Shown piece after piece: positions 9,360-18,291 of a stretch of DNA of 57,107 nucleotides. The stretch is from NCBI GenBank assembly GCA_004299065.1, contig SIHH01000002.1:2998-60104 (forward strand), read 5' to 3'. The stretch comes from Phormidium sp. SL48-SHIP (GTDB lineage Bacteria; Cyanobacteriota; Cyanobacteriia; Cyanobacteriales; Geitlerinemataceae). Every line of letters begins with the position of its first letter. Position 1 is the stretch's first letter. The translations under genes and the position numbers were made by a program. The notes beneath the pieces were generated by a model, which was not told where the DNA came from, did not search any database, and saw only the letters and a program-made list of their open reading frames with translations.

Positions 9360-10637
9360 TTATTGTCCGGTTACGGATAAGCCTTCAACTAAAATAGAGG
9401 GAGTATAACAGGAACCATGCCAGCGGGCATCACCTGCCAAACGGACAACATTCTGCAAGGCCGTATAAACATTTCCTGAGACCATCGTATCTTTAATTCG
9501 TCCGAGAACTTGCCCCTTCTCAACGCGATACCCGAGGGCAACATTGATAGAAAAATCTCCCGAGAGTCCGCCACCACTGCCGAGAATTTCATCGACAATA
9601 ATGCCATGATCGAACTCAGCAATGAGATCCTCTAAGCGGCCTGATCCCGGTTCAATCATGAGATTAAACAGTCCGGGGGTGGGATAACTCGATAATCCCG
9701 GACGAAAGCCATTGCCGGTGCTACCACTGCCCATTAAACGACCAATGCGGCGATCGCAATAAAACAGTTGTAACACCCCAGCCTCAATAAAGGTCAGGGG
9801 ACGGGTTGGCGTTCCTTCATCATCAAACGGACAACTATAGGGACCCAACTGAGGCCGTTGAGAGATGGTCAACAGCGATGACAGTACCGGCTGATGCAAC
9901 CGAGAACTCCAGGGGGAGGACTGTTCGAGCGCCTGCTTCCCATTCAGGGCCGCCTGAACGGTTCCCCAAAATAAATCAGCCGCTTTGGCGGTAAACAACA
10001 CCGGTAGTCGTCCACTGGGACAAGACACATTTTCTTTAGCCCAAGCGAGTCGTTGTAAGATGGGTTGAGTGAGATCCGAGGGATTGAGGCGATCGCGTTG
10101 GCTTTCCCCATCCGAGACCGTGAGAAAATCATCGCCACGCACCCATTCGACGGTTACATCACTGCTTAAAGTAATGTCCGTGTAAGAACAGTCCAGTCCG
10201 GCGGTATTGGCTAAGCGAGTTTGTTCATGGTCGCATTCCCACGCCGCTGTACAGAGCGTTTCGGGATAGAGATCCCGGATTTGCGCGATGCTTTCGCGGC
10301 CCCAACTCAAGAGTTGTTCAACGGAGACAGCCTGGCCCACATCCCAATTTGCCGTGGGGTAGGGGTCTTGTAAATCCGGGGACTGGGGGGGATTGAGGCG
10401 ACTAATACTGAGCGCGCGCTGGACCAGTTCCTTGGCGGAAACCTCCCCGTAGGCCACCGCCAATCCCGGTTGGCCATTGCGCCAAACCCGAAGGCTGAGG
10501 CCTTCGGATTCGATACTTTCGAGTTGTTTGAGGCGATTGGCTTCAAAATAGACCGGACGGGTGTGCGATCGCGATTGAAAGACCTCGGCCGCTTCAGCGC
10601 CCTCTTGTAATGCTAAATCTAGGAGTTGTTCTATCAT
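9360..10637 (-). CDS. TldE/PmbA-type metalloprotease regulator family protein
   Basis: 425 residues. The sequence follows the TldD/PmbA family: an N-terminal alpha/beta domain (GAEAAEVFQSRS, LKQLESIESEGLSLRVW) and a C-terminal beta-rich domain ending in GYRVEKGQVLGRIKDTMVSG and SGNVYTALQNV. I see no HExxxH zinc motif, so it fits the TldE/PmbA half, which acts with zinc-bearing TldD. In E. coli the TldD-TldE complex degrades unfolded peptides and matures microcin B17; the role in cyanobacteria is unknown. No tldD gene is in the window. A Tab2-like gene starts upstream on the same strand with a 30-base gap, so the two may form an operon. Confidence 0.85.
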   Translation of the reverse strand: MIEQLLDLALQEGAEAAEVFQSRSHTRPVYFEANRLKQLESIESEGLSLRVWRNGQPGLAVAYGEVSAKELVQRALSISRLNPPQSPDLQDPYPTANWDVGQAVSVEQLLSWGRESIAQIRDLYPETLCTAAWECDHEQTRLANTAGLDCSYTDITLSSDVTVEWVRGDDFLTVSDGESQRDRLNPSDLTQPILQRLAWAKENVSCPSGRLPVLFTAKAADLFWGTVQAALNGKQALEQSSPWSSRLHQPVLSSLLTISQRPQLGPYSCPFDDEGTPTRPLTFIEAGVLQLFYCDRRIGRLMGSGSTGNGFRPGLSSYPTPGLFNLMIEPGSGRLEDLIAEFDHGIIVDEILGSGGGLSGDFSINVALGYRVEKGQVLGRIKDTMVSGNVYTALQNVVRLAGDARWHGSCYTPSILVEGLSVTGQ

Positions 10638-10667
10638 GACGGACGCGACAGTCTCAGGGTCTCAACT

Positions 10668-11537
10668 CTACCGTAGGTTCAATTCTGGCAAGAGCCAAAA
10701 TCCGGCGAAGGCTTCCACCTCCGGCGAGGACTGAACGGCTAAGAAATGCGCTCCACCCGCCTGATCTTTCTGGGCTTCAAAGGTTTTAGCATCGTTGACG
10801 CTACTCTCATTGGTGAGATCGGCCAACACCCAACTTGAGTCATCTTCCGTTTCCAAAATCAAGCGCGGCCGGGGACTGGGGACAAATTTGATAAAACCAA
10901 GTTCCAATCCCGACATCCAGGCGGCGATGGGGAAGGCGCGGGGAGAATAGATAACGAGTCCGGGGATAATGCAATCGCCATCGAGGTTCAGCAGTTCGAG
11001 AGGGAACGATTCACCAAAATCAATGTTCCAGTCGGGTAAATCCGCAAAATCAGCGGCGCTGAGGCTGACCATGGCCCATTTGTTGCCCTCTAAAGCATCC
11101 GGGAGAGGGCGAGGCGCTTGGATTTCGTAGCGCACTGAGGCCGAGCGCACGGCGGCTTCTTCATAGCAGGGATCTTGAGGATAGACCGTCGCCATGCGGT
11201 CTTCGAGCCATTGGTACAGGGCCAGGGTGCGCCGACTCACCTGAGCGTCTAGCCCCATATCTTTACAGGCTTTGACGATCATATTGTTCATCTGTCGCCG
11301 AAAGAAGCGCACCTTGGTGGGGGGGGTGGGGGCTTCGGCCATGGCCTGGGCTAAGGCGTCTTTTAGCCAGGTTGAGTTAACGGTGCTGCTTGAGCAGTAT
11401 TGGGAATAGCGAAATAGATCCTCGGGCGATCGCGAGACCGATAGCGGACTTTCACAAATCAGAAGTTCCCAGCGTTTTTTTTGCGTTTCGTCCACCAAGG
11501 GACGAGAGTAGAAGTCGAGTTCCCAGACAGTTCCCAT
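10668..11537 (-). CDS. Tab2/Atab2-like RNA-binding protein (DUF1092)
   Basis: 289 residues and full length for the family. It opens with GTVWELDFYSRPLVDE and contains WELLICESP, VRFFRRQMNNMI and the C-terminal GFWLLPELNLR, hallmarks of the Tab2 family. In Chlamydomonas and Arabidopsis, Tab2/Atab2 bind mRNA leaders of photosystem I and II reaction-centre subunits and activate their translation; cyanobacterial homologues are presumed to aid photosystem expression but are less studied. No membrane segment is present. It is followed on the same strand by the TldE/PmbA gene. Confidence 0.88.
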   Translation of the reverse strand: MGTVWELDFYSRPLVDETQKKRWELLICESPLSVSRSPEDLFRYSQYCSSSTVNSTWLKDALAQAMAEAPTPPTKVRFFRRQMNNMIVKACKDMGLDAQVSRRTLALYQWLEDRMATVYPQDPCYEEAAVRSASVRYEIQAPRPLPDALEGNKWAMVSLSAADFADLPDWNIDFGESFPLELLNLDGDCIIPGLVIYSPRAFPIAAWMSGLELGFIKFVPSPRPRLILETEDDSSWVLADLTNESSVNDAKTFEAQKDQAGGAHFLAVQSSPEVEAFAGFWLLPELNLR

Positions 11538-11651
11538 GCCAAATTTCTAAATTGCCAAATTTCTAAGTTGCCACTGTTTCTATCATAGGGGCTATTGACC
11601 CCTCAGCTGAGGCGATTCATCCTCACCGGGGTTGAGGTGGCCCGGCTGTAC

Positions 11652-12413
11652 CTAACGGCGATCTAGGCGTTTGAGGGTTTCGAGGGTATATTCTGAGCCA
11701 GCAAAGTCATCCTGTTTACGAAAAAGCGCTTCTGCGGTTTCTAAATCAGCGATGGCACTGTTGAGGCGATCGAGTTCCAGGTAAACCATAGCCCGATTGT
11801 AGAAGGCTTTGGCCGATTCGGGTTCGGCCACGAGCGTCTCGGTGAAGTCATTGAGGGCCTGATCGTAGTCTCCGAGTTCAAAGTAGAGACTGGCTCGATT
11901 GAAGTAAGCGTCCCCATAGTCGGGGTTGAGGGCGATCGCCCGGTTGTAGTCCTCCAGCGCGGCCTCACTGTCCCCCAGGGCGCTGTAGGCGCGACCTCGA
12001 TTGGTGTAGGTGCGGGCATCGTCTTGATCGAGTTCTAAGGCCCGCGTAAAATCGCGGATCGCCCCGTTATAGTCCTCGGTTTTTAGGCGGGCGATGGCCC
12101 GGCCGTGATAGCCTCGGGTGCTGTCGGGAGAGAGGTTAATGGCTCGGCTAAAGTCATTCACCGCCGCCTCGTAGTCTTCAGCTTCTAAACTGGCCTGGCC
12201 GGCGGCGATCGCACTCAAATAAGGCTGACTCAGCGCTGATTTGCGCAGTTGTTCTTGTCGCCAGGAGGAATCGACATTTTCCGGAGTCTCCCAGCCAAGA
12301 TTTTCCGTGAGACTGCGAGAGTGTACCGAGAAGGCGATCGCCATTCCCACCAAACCGACTCCAACGGAAATCAGGGTGGTTTTAACCTTAGGACTGGGAC
12401 TCATGAGCAGCAT
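11652..12413 (-). CDS. Membrane-anchored tetratricopeptide-repeat protein
   Basis: 253 residues. An N-terminal hydrophobic helix (about 14-31) acts as a signal anchor, followed by five or more consecutive TPRs of the NPDYGDAYFNRASLYFELGDYDQAL type, ending in ALFRKQDDFAGSEYTLETLKR. It is a protein-interaction scaffold with no catalytic motif. The ATG at 12413 directly abuts the TAA of the upstream YqgF-type gene (TAAATG), so the two are probably translationally coupled; a second ATG three codons in (12404) is an alternative start. Function unknown. Confidence 0.82.
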   Translation of the reverse strand: MLLMSPSPKVKTTLISVGVGLVGMAIAFSVHSRSLTENLGWETPENVDSSWRQEQLRKSALSQPYLSAIAAGQASLEAEDYEAAVNDFSRAINLSPDSTRGYHGRAIARLKTEDYNGAIRDFTRALELDQDDARTYTNRGRAYSALGDSEAALEDYNRAIALNPDYGDAYFNRASLYFELGDYDQALNDFTETLVAEPESAKAFYNRAMVYLELDRLNSAIADLETAEALFRKQDDFAGSEYTLETLKRLDRR

Positions 12414-12833
12414 TTAATCTGGGGTGAGATAGCGTTCAATTAGCAAGATAGCCACAATATCATCGATTGGCCGAGGTGGAAGTCGCAATCCTTGCGGAAT
12501 TAAGCGTTTTAATCCCCGTGGGGGATACATCGACCAATAGCGATCGCGAGCCGCTAAGGTACTGTTCTGTTCATTAACCGTTACCAGCCTTAAATCCGGA
12601 AGTTCTTGCCGAATACGGTCTTGCCACTGGCGCGAGGTGGTGCGATCGCCGATAATCAGTGTTGTACTACCAAAGCGATCGCACAGAGTTTGTAGCGTCT
12701 CTAGGGCGCGATCGCTGGCCACCACTTGAGCGTCCAAGACTTTGTCAAATCCTTGAACCACCGCCACACCACATTTATCGCGGCCGGGGTCAAATCCTAA
12801 TAGGGGTAAATTATCGCAGCAGCCTTGTGTCAT
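12414..12833 (-). CDS. YqgF/RuvX-like RNase H-fold nuclease
   Basis: 139 residues. The RNase H-like resolvase fold is indicated by GFDPGRDKCGVAV (first catalytic Asp), VTVNEQNSTLAAR (Glu) and RPIDDIVAILLIERYL (Asp). In E. coli YqgF takes part in 16S rRNA 5'-end maturation. Cyanobacteria carry this divergent member as well as a canonical RuvX, so the rRNA role here is presumed. It is the first gene of a two-gene unit with the TPR protein, whose start codon follows immediately. Confidence 0.8.
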   Translation of the reverse strand: MTQGCCDNLPLLGFDPGRDKCGVAVVQGFDKVLDAQVVASDRALETLQTLCDRFGSTTLIIGDRTTSRQWQDRIRQELPDLRLVTVNEQNSTLAARDRYWSMYPPRGLKRLIPQGLRLPPRPIDDIVAILLIERYLTPD

Positions 12834-12933
12834 AGAGGATTGATTACCATTGAGCCGCCATGATTCCTCAGCAGACTCTCAAACGCGAAGCCCAAACGAT
12901 GATCTCGAACCGTCAACTGGACCGACCTGAATC

Positions 12934-12981
12934 TTGGGGTTGAGTTTGGGGTTGAGTTTGGGGTTTAATTTGGGGTTTAAC
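12934..12981. repeat. Four tandem 12-bp repeats, TTGGGGTT(G/T)A family
   Basis: Units of 12 bases at 12934, 12946, 12958 and 12970: TTGGGGTTGAGT twice, then TTGGGGTTTAAT and TTGGGGTTTAAC. They lie in the divergent gap between the YqgF-type gene and the alpha/beta hydrolase gene. The same unit, slightly changed, occurs in frame in the CheA gene at 20345-20392. Confidence 0.85.
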
Positions 12982-13035
12982 ATTAAGTATTGTATAGCAT
13001 AGAGCCAGACCTTATCCAAAACGCCGATCCCGACT

Positions 13036-13977
13036 ATGGCCACAGCCGTTCCCAACCCCACTTCCCCCGAAACCGCCCCGACTCAGACCTATTCCTGGCA
13101 AAACTACCGTTGCGCCTACGCCGTCCACCGCCGCGATTCGAGCCAAGGCCAGCCCCTCGTGCTCATCCATCCCATCGGTGTCGGCTTATCGCGCCATTTC
13201 TGGCAACGATTCTGCGACGAATGGCAGCATCAGGGGCAAACCAATCCCCTCTATGCCCCTGATTTGCTCGGCTGTGGCGAGAGCGATATGCCGCGAATCG
13301 CCTACCGTCCCGAGGATTGGGCGCAACAATTGCAGGCCTTTATCGATCGCGTCATTCAAGAACCCGTGATTGTGGTCGTCCAAGGGGCCTTATTTCCCGT
13401 CGCCCTGCGACTAGCCCAACAGGCCCCAGAACAAGTGGCTGGACTCGTCTTATCGGGGCCGCCGGCCTGGGGGGTGATGACGCGGGAGGCCAAACCACGG
13501 CAAAACCAACTCCTCTGGAATCTCTTTTTCGACACTCCCTTAGGCTGGGGGTTCTATCGCTATGCTCGCCGGGAAGCCTTCCTGCGATCGTTCTCCCAAG
13601 ACAAACTCTTTGCCGAAGCCGACGACGTCGATGCCAACTGGCTCGACACCCTACAGCAAGGGGCCGCCGATTTAGCCAGCCGTCATGCCGTCTTCTCCTT
13701 CCTAGCCGGCTTTTGGCGTCAAGATTACGGCCCTGACATCCGTCAACTTCAGCAGCCGGTGAAGGTTTTATTCGGAGAAGGGGCTTCAGGGATTAGTCGA
13801 CGGGGCAAAAACGACCCCGCCTCCAAACGCCTCGACGACTATCTCAGCCAACTCCCGAATGCCGAAGGAACGCTCATTCCAGGGCGAAACGTCATGCCCT
13901 ACGAAGAACCCGAAGCCTTTGTCCGCGAAACCGCCGCCTTCGTACAACGAGTTGCCCAAAACCACTCATCGAGCTAG
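13036..13977 (+). CDS. Alpha/beta-hydrolase fold protein, probably catalytically degenerate
   Basis: 313 residues. The fold is clear: LVLIHPIGVGLSRHFW (oxyanion strand), YAPDLLGCGESDMP, VIVVVQGALFPVALRLAQ at the nucleophile elbow, and a cap region. The elbow should read GxSxG but shows VQGAL, so the nucleophile Ser is replaced. The position of the catalytic His near the C-terminus (usually GHxPxxE) reads RNVMPYEE, with Asn instead. Two of the three triad members are therefore missing, which suggests a binding or scaffolding role. The 3' end overlaps the convergent Uma2 gene: both stops share CTAG (13974-13977). Confidence 0.85.
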   Translation: MATAVPNPTSPETAPTQTYSWQNYRCAYAVHRRDSSQGQPLVLIHPIGVGLSRHFWQRFCDEWQHQGQTNPLYAPDLLGCGESDMPRIAYRPEDWAQQLQAFIDRVIQEPVIVVVQGALFPVALRLAQQAPEQVAGLVLSGPPAWGVMTREAKPRQNQLLWNLFFDTPLGWGFYRYARREAFLRSFSQDKLFAEADDVDANWLDTLQQGAADLASRHAVFSFLAGFWRQDYGPDIRQLQQPVKVLFGEGASGISRRGKNDPASKRLDDYLSQLPNAEGTLIPGRNVMPYEEPEAFVRETAAFVQRVAQNHSSS

Positions 13978-14681
13978 TCCTCTGGCTCCAATCCGGCGGC
14001 CCGCAGCTGCGATCGCAATCGCTCAGCTCGTTGGCGTTCGAGTTCAACTTGCTCGGCTCCCCATAATAGGAGCGTCCCCGGCTCATCCCACCAGCGTAGC
14101 CAAAAGCCGTTCCGATTCTCGCGGCATCCTTGCCATGAACCGAGGAACAGCCCCATTTCCGCAATCCAAAAGCGATTCTCTGCGTTGGCTGACACTAAGA
14201 TATAACGTCCGTTTTCGTTGAGGCGATACAGTTCCAAGACCCCCGTTTCTGGGTCAAAAATACCGTAATTGGGGACTTGGAGAATTTGCTCGTAGAAAAA
14301 GAACTTGCCAGGGGGATAGGTTTCTTTGATTGAATACTCCTCTCCGCCTTGGTTTGAGAGGAACTCCAGCACTAACAGGGGCGGTTGTCCCTGGAGTTGG
14401 GGGGTATAGCTACGGACGACCTCCTCTCGCGCTACCGTAATCTCGGGGATAAAGGCCCAGTCTGGGGCTTTAATCACCAACTGCTCGTCAAGGGTGGCAC
14501 AAATTCCGTAATTTGTGGACGCTAGGGCCGTTTCGGGAAGTCGTCCCGCGAGGCTGAGGCTTTCGCTGAGGGCGGCGGCGAGGGCAGGCTGATTGATATT
14601 ATCCACAGGATCATCCGGCAGCACAACATCATCCGGTAACAGATCCCAGGTCACGGTGTGGGAGCGATAGGGGGCTAACAT
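13974..14681 (-). CDS. Uma2 family (DUF820) putative endonuclease
   Basis: 235 residues. Core segments of the restriction-endonuclease-like Uma2 family are visible: VIKAPDWAFIPEI, PLLVLEFLSNQGGEEYSIKE, KFFFYEQILQVPNYGIFDP, and a C-terminal coiled tail (VELERQRAERLRSQL) common in cyanobacterial members. The fold is PD-(D/E)xK. Cyanobacteria carry tens of copies; the biological role is not established, with links to mobile elements proposed. Cytoplasmic, single gene. It is convergent with the alpha/beta hydrolase, sharing the CTAG stop overlap. Confidence 0.85.
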   Translation of the reverse strand: MLAPYRSHTVTWDLLPDDVVLPDDPVDNINQPALAAALSESLSLAGRLPETALASTNYGICATLDEQLVIKAPDWAFIPEITVAREEVVRSYTPQLQGQPPLLVLEFLSNQGGEEYSIKETYPPGKFFFYEQILQVPNYGIFDPETGVLELYRLNENGRYILVSANAENRFWIAEMGLFLGSWQGCRENRNGFWLRWWDEPGTLLLWGAEQVELERQRAERLRSQLRAAGLEPED

Positions 14682-14878
14682 GACGACTCGTGCTGTTTGC
14701 AGACAGGTTAATGGGTTGAGATAATTTGATTGTACTGGGTCGATCGCGTCTTGTCTCGTCGGGTCTCTCGTAATTTTGGGGTAGATACGTTAGTTTCAAA
14801 TTAGTGCAAGTCGAAGCTTGGCTCTTGTCCAGGAGTCGGCTTGTCTGAAAATCATGAATGTTACGGAGTTAACAGACT

Positions 14879-15154
14879 ATGGCGTTACTGAATAGTAATG
14901 AAATCCAAACCAAAGCTAGTGAACTGGCTGATTGGACAGTTGAGGGCAAGGAACTCAAACGCACCTTTGAGTTTAAAGACTTTCTGCAAGCGATCGATTT
15001 TGTGAATAAACTGGTTGAACCGGCTGAGTCTGCTGGACATCATCCAGATTTGAGTATTTCTTACAATAAGGTGACCGTTAGCCTCACCAGTCATGATGCC
15101 GGTGGCTTGACGGAGAGCGACTTCGAGATGGCGAAAACGCTCTCAGCCATCTAG
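14879..15154 (+). CDS. 4a-hydroxytetrahydrobiopterin dehydratase (PCD/DCoH)
   Basis: 91 residues, full length. The family pattern is complete: FEFKDFLQAIDFVNKLVEPA, ESAGHHPDLSISYNKVTV and LTSHDAGGLTESDFEMA, including the HHPD active-site histidines and the downstream SHD. It dehydrates 4a-hydroxy-tetrahydropterin to regenerate the pterin cofactor. Many cyanobacteria have the gene without an adjacent aromatic hydroxylase, as here, and glycosylated-pterin metabolism or a moonlighting role has been suggested. It has its own upstream gap of about 200 bases and is followed by the HD-GYP gene. Confidence 0.92.
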   Translation: MALLNSNEIQTKASELADWTVEGKELKRTFEFKDFLQAIDFVNKLVEPAESAGHHPDLSISYNKVTVSLTSHDAGGLTESDFEMAKTLSAI

Positions 15155-15299
15155 TCAGACTTTGGCGAAACGGGTAGAGAATCAGAGTTCTGCCAGATGT
15201 CAACCCGAGGAAAACGGCAGGAGAAACCACGGGCGATCGCAGTGAGTGTTATCATTTTCGCAACTCAAGAGCGGTGGCCAATCCACTCCACATTCAACG

Positions 15300-16928
15300 A
15301 TGGTAGTTCCTGATCCTAACTTTCTCAGTGATGATGGCGAGCATCTCCAGGTCATTGAGCAGTTGTTTGATATCGGTGCAGCCCTATCGAGCCGTTATGA
15401 TCTCGGTGAACTGCTGAATCTGATTCTCTGCAAAAGCCGGGAAATAACCTCTAGTGATGCGGGGAGTCTCTATCTCGTCGATCGCAGTTGCCCAGACTTC
15501 CCGGTGTTACTCTTTAAGGCGGCTCAAAACGATTCTCGCCCTGCGGTGTCGTTTCGTGAGTTTGCAATGCCTCTAACGAAGCAGAGTATTGCCGGGTATG
15601 TCGCCCTAACCGGAGAATTGCTCAATCTCCCCGACGCTTACCATCCCCCTGAGGATGCTCCCTATCATTTCAACCGCAACTTTGATGTAGACATTGGCTA
15701 TCGCACTCGCTCTATGTTGGCGGTGCCGATGCGAAACCGTCATGGAGACACGATTGGCGTTCTGCAACTGCTCAATCGTAAACGCCAAGCTGATTTAATT
15801 CTACGTCCTGAGAATGTCATCGAGGCCACGGTTCCCTACAGCTCCTGGGAATGTCGAGTGGTGAAATTTCTGGCGAGTCAAGCGGGAATTTCGATTGAGC
15901 GTAATCATTTACAAACGAATATCGAACAGTTATTTGAGGGATTTATCCGCACTTCAATCCAAGCCATTGAGATGCGAGATCCCTGCACGTCGGGCCATTC
16001 GGAACGGGTGGCTCAGTTGTCGGTTCGTCTCTGTGAAGAGGTGAATACAGTCACCGAGGGAAGGTGGCAAGAGATTCACTTTAGCAAGGCTCAACAACAA
16101 GAAATTCGCTATGCGGCTCTACTCCATGATTTTGGCAAAATCGGTGTTCCTGAAGCCGTTTTAGTCAAGGAAAAGAAACTCTATCCTTATCAATTGGATC
16201 TCATCCGTCAACGGTTTGCTGTCGCTCGGCGTACTCTTGAACTCGATACGGTACAGGCGAAGTATCGCCGGTTTCTCGATGAATCGCAACAGGTAGAGCA
16301 TCGAGATACTTGTCCCCATTGTGAGGCGATTCAGGCTCTCGATGAACGGTTACGGGAACAGTTGTGTCAATTAGAGCAGTATTGGCAGGTGATTGAATTG
16401 GCGGATAGGCCTCAACCCTTAGCGTCTGAGTCGTTGACGCTCCTTGATGAGATTGAAAACTATCATTATCGTGATGTTGATGGGAGTCTCACTCCGTTGA
16501 TTACGGCTGAAGAATTGGAAAAATTACGGGTTTTATATGGAAATCTGACGGCTTTAGAACGGACTCAGATGGAGGCTCATGTGAGTAAGTCTTATGAGTT
16601 TTTAAAGCAAATTCCTTGGACGCAAAATTTAGCGGATGTGCCGAAGATTGCTTTTGCTCATCATGAAAAACTCGATGGAAGTGGTTATCCTCAAGGCTTG
16701 AAAGCTCCCGAGATTCCCTTACAGAGTCAGATTCTCACGATCGCCGATATTTATGATGCCCTAACCGCCGGCGATCGCCCCTATAAAACTGGCTTGTCTG
16801 TTACTCGCGCCCTCGAAATTCTCAATGAAGAAGCCAAGCTATATCATATCAATGCGGATTTATTGGCATTATTTAAAGAACGCCAAGTCTTTACCGTTTT
16901 AGGGCATCAACTTGAGTCGCAAGACTAA
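15300..16928 (+). CDS. GAF and HD-GYP domain phosphodiesterase
   Basis: 542 residues from ATG 15300; a GTG at 15246 would add 18 residues. A GAF domain (about 15-205) precedes an HD-GYP domain. The HD pair is LLHDFGKIGVPE (His276, Asp277), the helper motif is SGHSERVA, and the signature is HHEKLDGSGYPQG (GYP 462-464). HD-GYP enzymes hydrolyse cyclic di-GMP, so this probably links a small-molecule or light signal to second-messenger turnover. The segment between HD and GYP is about 115 residues longer than in standard domains and carries a CPHC pair (Cys338, Cys341). Soluble. It is followed after 57 bases by rnc. Confidence 0.85.
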   Translation: MVVPDPNFLSDDGEHLQVIEQLFDIGAALSSRYDLGELLNLILCKSREITSSDAGSLYLVDRSCPDFPVLLFKAAQNDSRPAVSFREFAMPLTKQSIAGYVALTGELLNLPDAYHPPEDAPYHFNRNFDVDIGYRTRSMLAVPMRNRHGDTIGVLQLLNRKRQADLILRPENVIEATVPYSSWECRVVKFLASQAGISIERNHLQTNIEQLFEGFIRTSIQAIEMRDPCTSGHSERVAQLSVRLCEEVNTVTEGRWQEIHFSKAQQQEIRYAALLHDFGKIGVPEAVLVKEKKLYPYQLDLIRQRFAVARRTLELDTVQAKYRRFLDESQQVEHRDTCPHCEAIQALDERLREQLCQLEQYWQVIELADRPQPLASESLTLLDEIENYHYRDVDGSLTPLITAEELEKLRVLYGNLTALERTQMEAHVSKSYEFLKQIPWTQNLADVPKIAFAHHEKLDGSGYPQGLKAPEIPLQSQILTIADIYDALTAGDRPYKTGLSVTRALEILNEEAKLYHINADLLALFKERQVFTVLGHQLESQD

Positions 16929-16985
16929 GTTTATAAAGTTCATAAATCATCGAGTTGGCACAACCTATAATCAAGTAACAGCAGG

Positions 16986-17690
16986 ATGTCAGGTTCACAA
17001 TTTCCCTTAAAATTTAAGAATGAAACCTTGTTAAGACAGGCATTTGTTCATCGTTCTTATGCCAATGAAAGCGCAGAACCCCTTGAGGATAATGAGCGGC
17101 TTGAGTTTTTGGGAGATGCCGTTCTCAACTTTATTAGCGGCTCATGTTTGTATCAAACCTATCCCGAGTTTAGCGAAGCAAAACTCAGTAAATTGCGAGC
17201 TAAGTTAGTCGGACAAACCCATCTTGCTAGTCTAGCACGACAACTGCATCTGAATGAGTGGATTAAACTAGGACAAGGAGAACGAAAAAATCGAGGCTAT
17301 GACAAAGATTCGCTTTTAAGTGATGTGTTTGAAGCGGTGATTGGTGCGTACTTTCTGGATGCGGGAATTGAGGCGGTGCGGGAGTTGGTTGAACCGTTAC
17401 TGACGAAGGCGATCGCCGATATGGAGAATGATACGACAATCGAGGGACAACTGCACGATCGCATCACTGACGCAAAAACACGGCTACAAGAGTGGGTTCA
17501 AAAGAACTACGGGGTTCCCCCTCAATATCGTGTCATTGAAGAACGTGGCGAACCTCATAATCGCACCTTTGTGGTGCAAGTGTTGATTCAAAATCAAGCG
17601 GCGGCAACTGGAACCGGATCACGAAAACGAGACGCGGAACAAAAGGCGGCGGCGATCGCCTTAGAAAAGCTGACAAGACGTGATCAATAA
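16986..17690 (+). CDS. rnc: Ribonuclease III
   Basis: 234 residues. It cleaves double-stranded RNA, including rRNA precursors. The signature NERLEFLGDAVL (36-47) carries the catalytic Glu40 and Asp44, and the downstream DSLLSDVFEAVIGAYFLD provides the second Asp and Glu. A C-terminal dsRNA-binding domain (KTRLQEWVQKNYGVPPQY to QKAAAIALEKL) is complete. It has its own ATG and is co-directional with the HD-GYP gene. Cyanobacteria often carry more than one RNase III; this is a full-length type. Confidence 0.95.
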   Translation: MSGSQFPLKFKNETLLRQAFVHRSYANESAEPLEDNERLEFLGDAVLNFISGSCLYQTYPEFSEAKLSKLRAKLVGQTHLASLARQLHLNEWIKLGQGERKNRGYDKDSLLSDVFEAVIGAYFLDAGIEAVRELVEPLLTKAIADMENDTTIEGQLHDRITDAKTRLQEWVQKNYGVPPQYRVIEERGEPHNRTFVVQVLIQNQAAATGTGSRKRDAEQKAAAIALEKLTRRDQ

Positions 17691-17782
17691 TCGTGAGTGA
17701 TCGTGTAATTTGGAGAAAATGGGTGTTCTTGAAATGCGGTGTAATGCGTTGCATTAAATGCAATTGAATGCAAAATTGTAGA

Positions 17783-17814
17783 GGAACCCACCCCTTACCC
17801 CTCCCAGGAGGGGA
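17783..17814. repeat. Dispersed 32-bp palindromic repeat, copy 1
   Basis: A 32-base element with the short hairpin CCCCTCC/GGAGGGG (17798-17804 / 17807-17813). A second copy with 28 of 32 bases identical lies at 24502-24533. It lies downstream of rnc, before the convergent sipA gene, where its hairpin could also act in termination. Confidence 0.75.
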
Positions 17815-17850
17815 TTTTTGCCCCTACAAAATAGGATGATTTACGGGATT

Positions 17851-18069
17851 TTAATCCTCAACCAACTCCAAATACTGAGTATCCAAAAGATAGGTTCCCC
17901 GTTCAAACTTAACCGTCCAAGTTTGTCCCGGATTGCGAGTGATAGCAACCCCTTCCATCCCCACATCGAGGAGATTTGGCGGCCGTAACATTGGCATTGG
18001 ATCAGCCGTTTTTAGGTAAGGAGGGCGGCTCACCAACCGCACTTTCGCCCCAACAGTCAACTCAGCCAT
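17851..18069 (-). CDS. sipA: SipA-type regulatory protein
   Basis: 72 residues from ATG 18069 (a GTG two codons upstream is less likely). The small beta-barrel family is recognised by VGAKVRLVSRPPYLKTADP, PMPMLRPPNLLDVGMEG and FERGTYLLDTQYLE. In Synechococcus and Synechocystis SipA binds the histidine kinase NblS/Hik33 and modulates its activity in high-light and nutrient-stress signalling. No kinase gene of that type is adjacent. It stands alone and converges on rnc. Confidence 0.88.
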   Translation of the reverse strand: MAELTVGAKVRLVSRPPYLKTADPMPMLRPPNLLDVGMEGVAITRNPGQTWTVKFERGTYLLDTQYLELVED

Positions 18070-18291
18070 AGTCACTCGTTATTGTCAATCATTTGTAATC
18101 ATTTGTAATGAATCGTCAATCGCAGCGAAAACCGTCAAATTCGTTATCTTAACCTAACGTGAAATGACTCAGTTTAGGGCGATCGCTGGCGGTAGAGATT
18201 ACAAAATTGTTGCGTATTTAACTGAATCCTATACCGACGGAAGTTCACTGTCAACTCTGACCAACCGTCAACCGGGATCAACAGGTAACCA

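Noticed and set aside
12879-13061. 60-codon minus-strand frame with Leu-Asn-Pro-Lys repeats
   Set aside because: The repeats come from the non-coding 12-bp tandem array and the flanks look unlike a protein; kept as a repeat.
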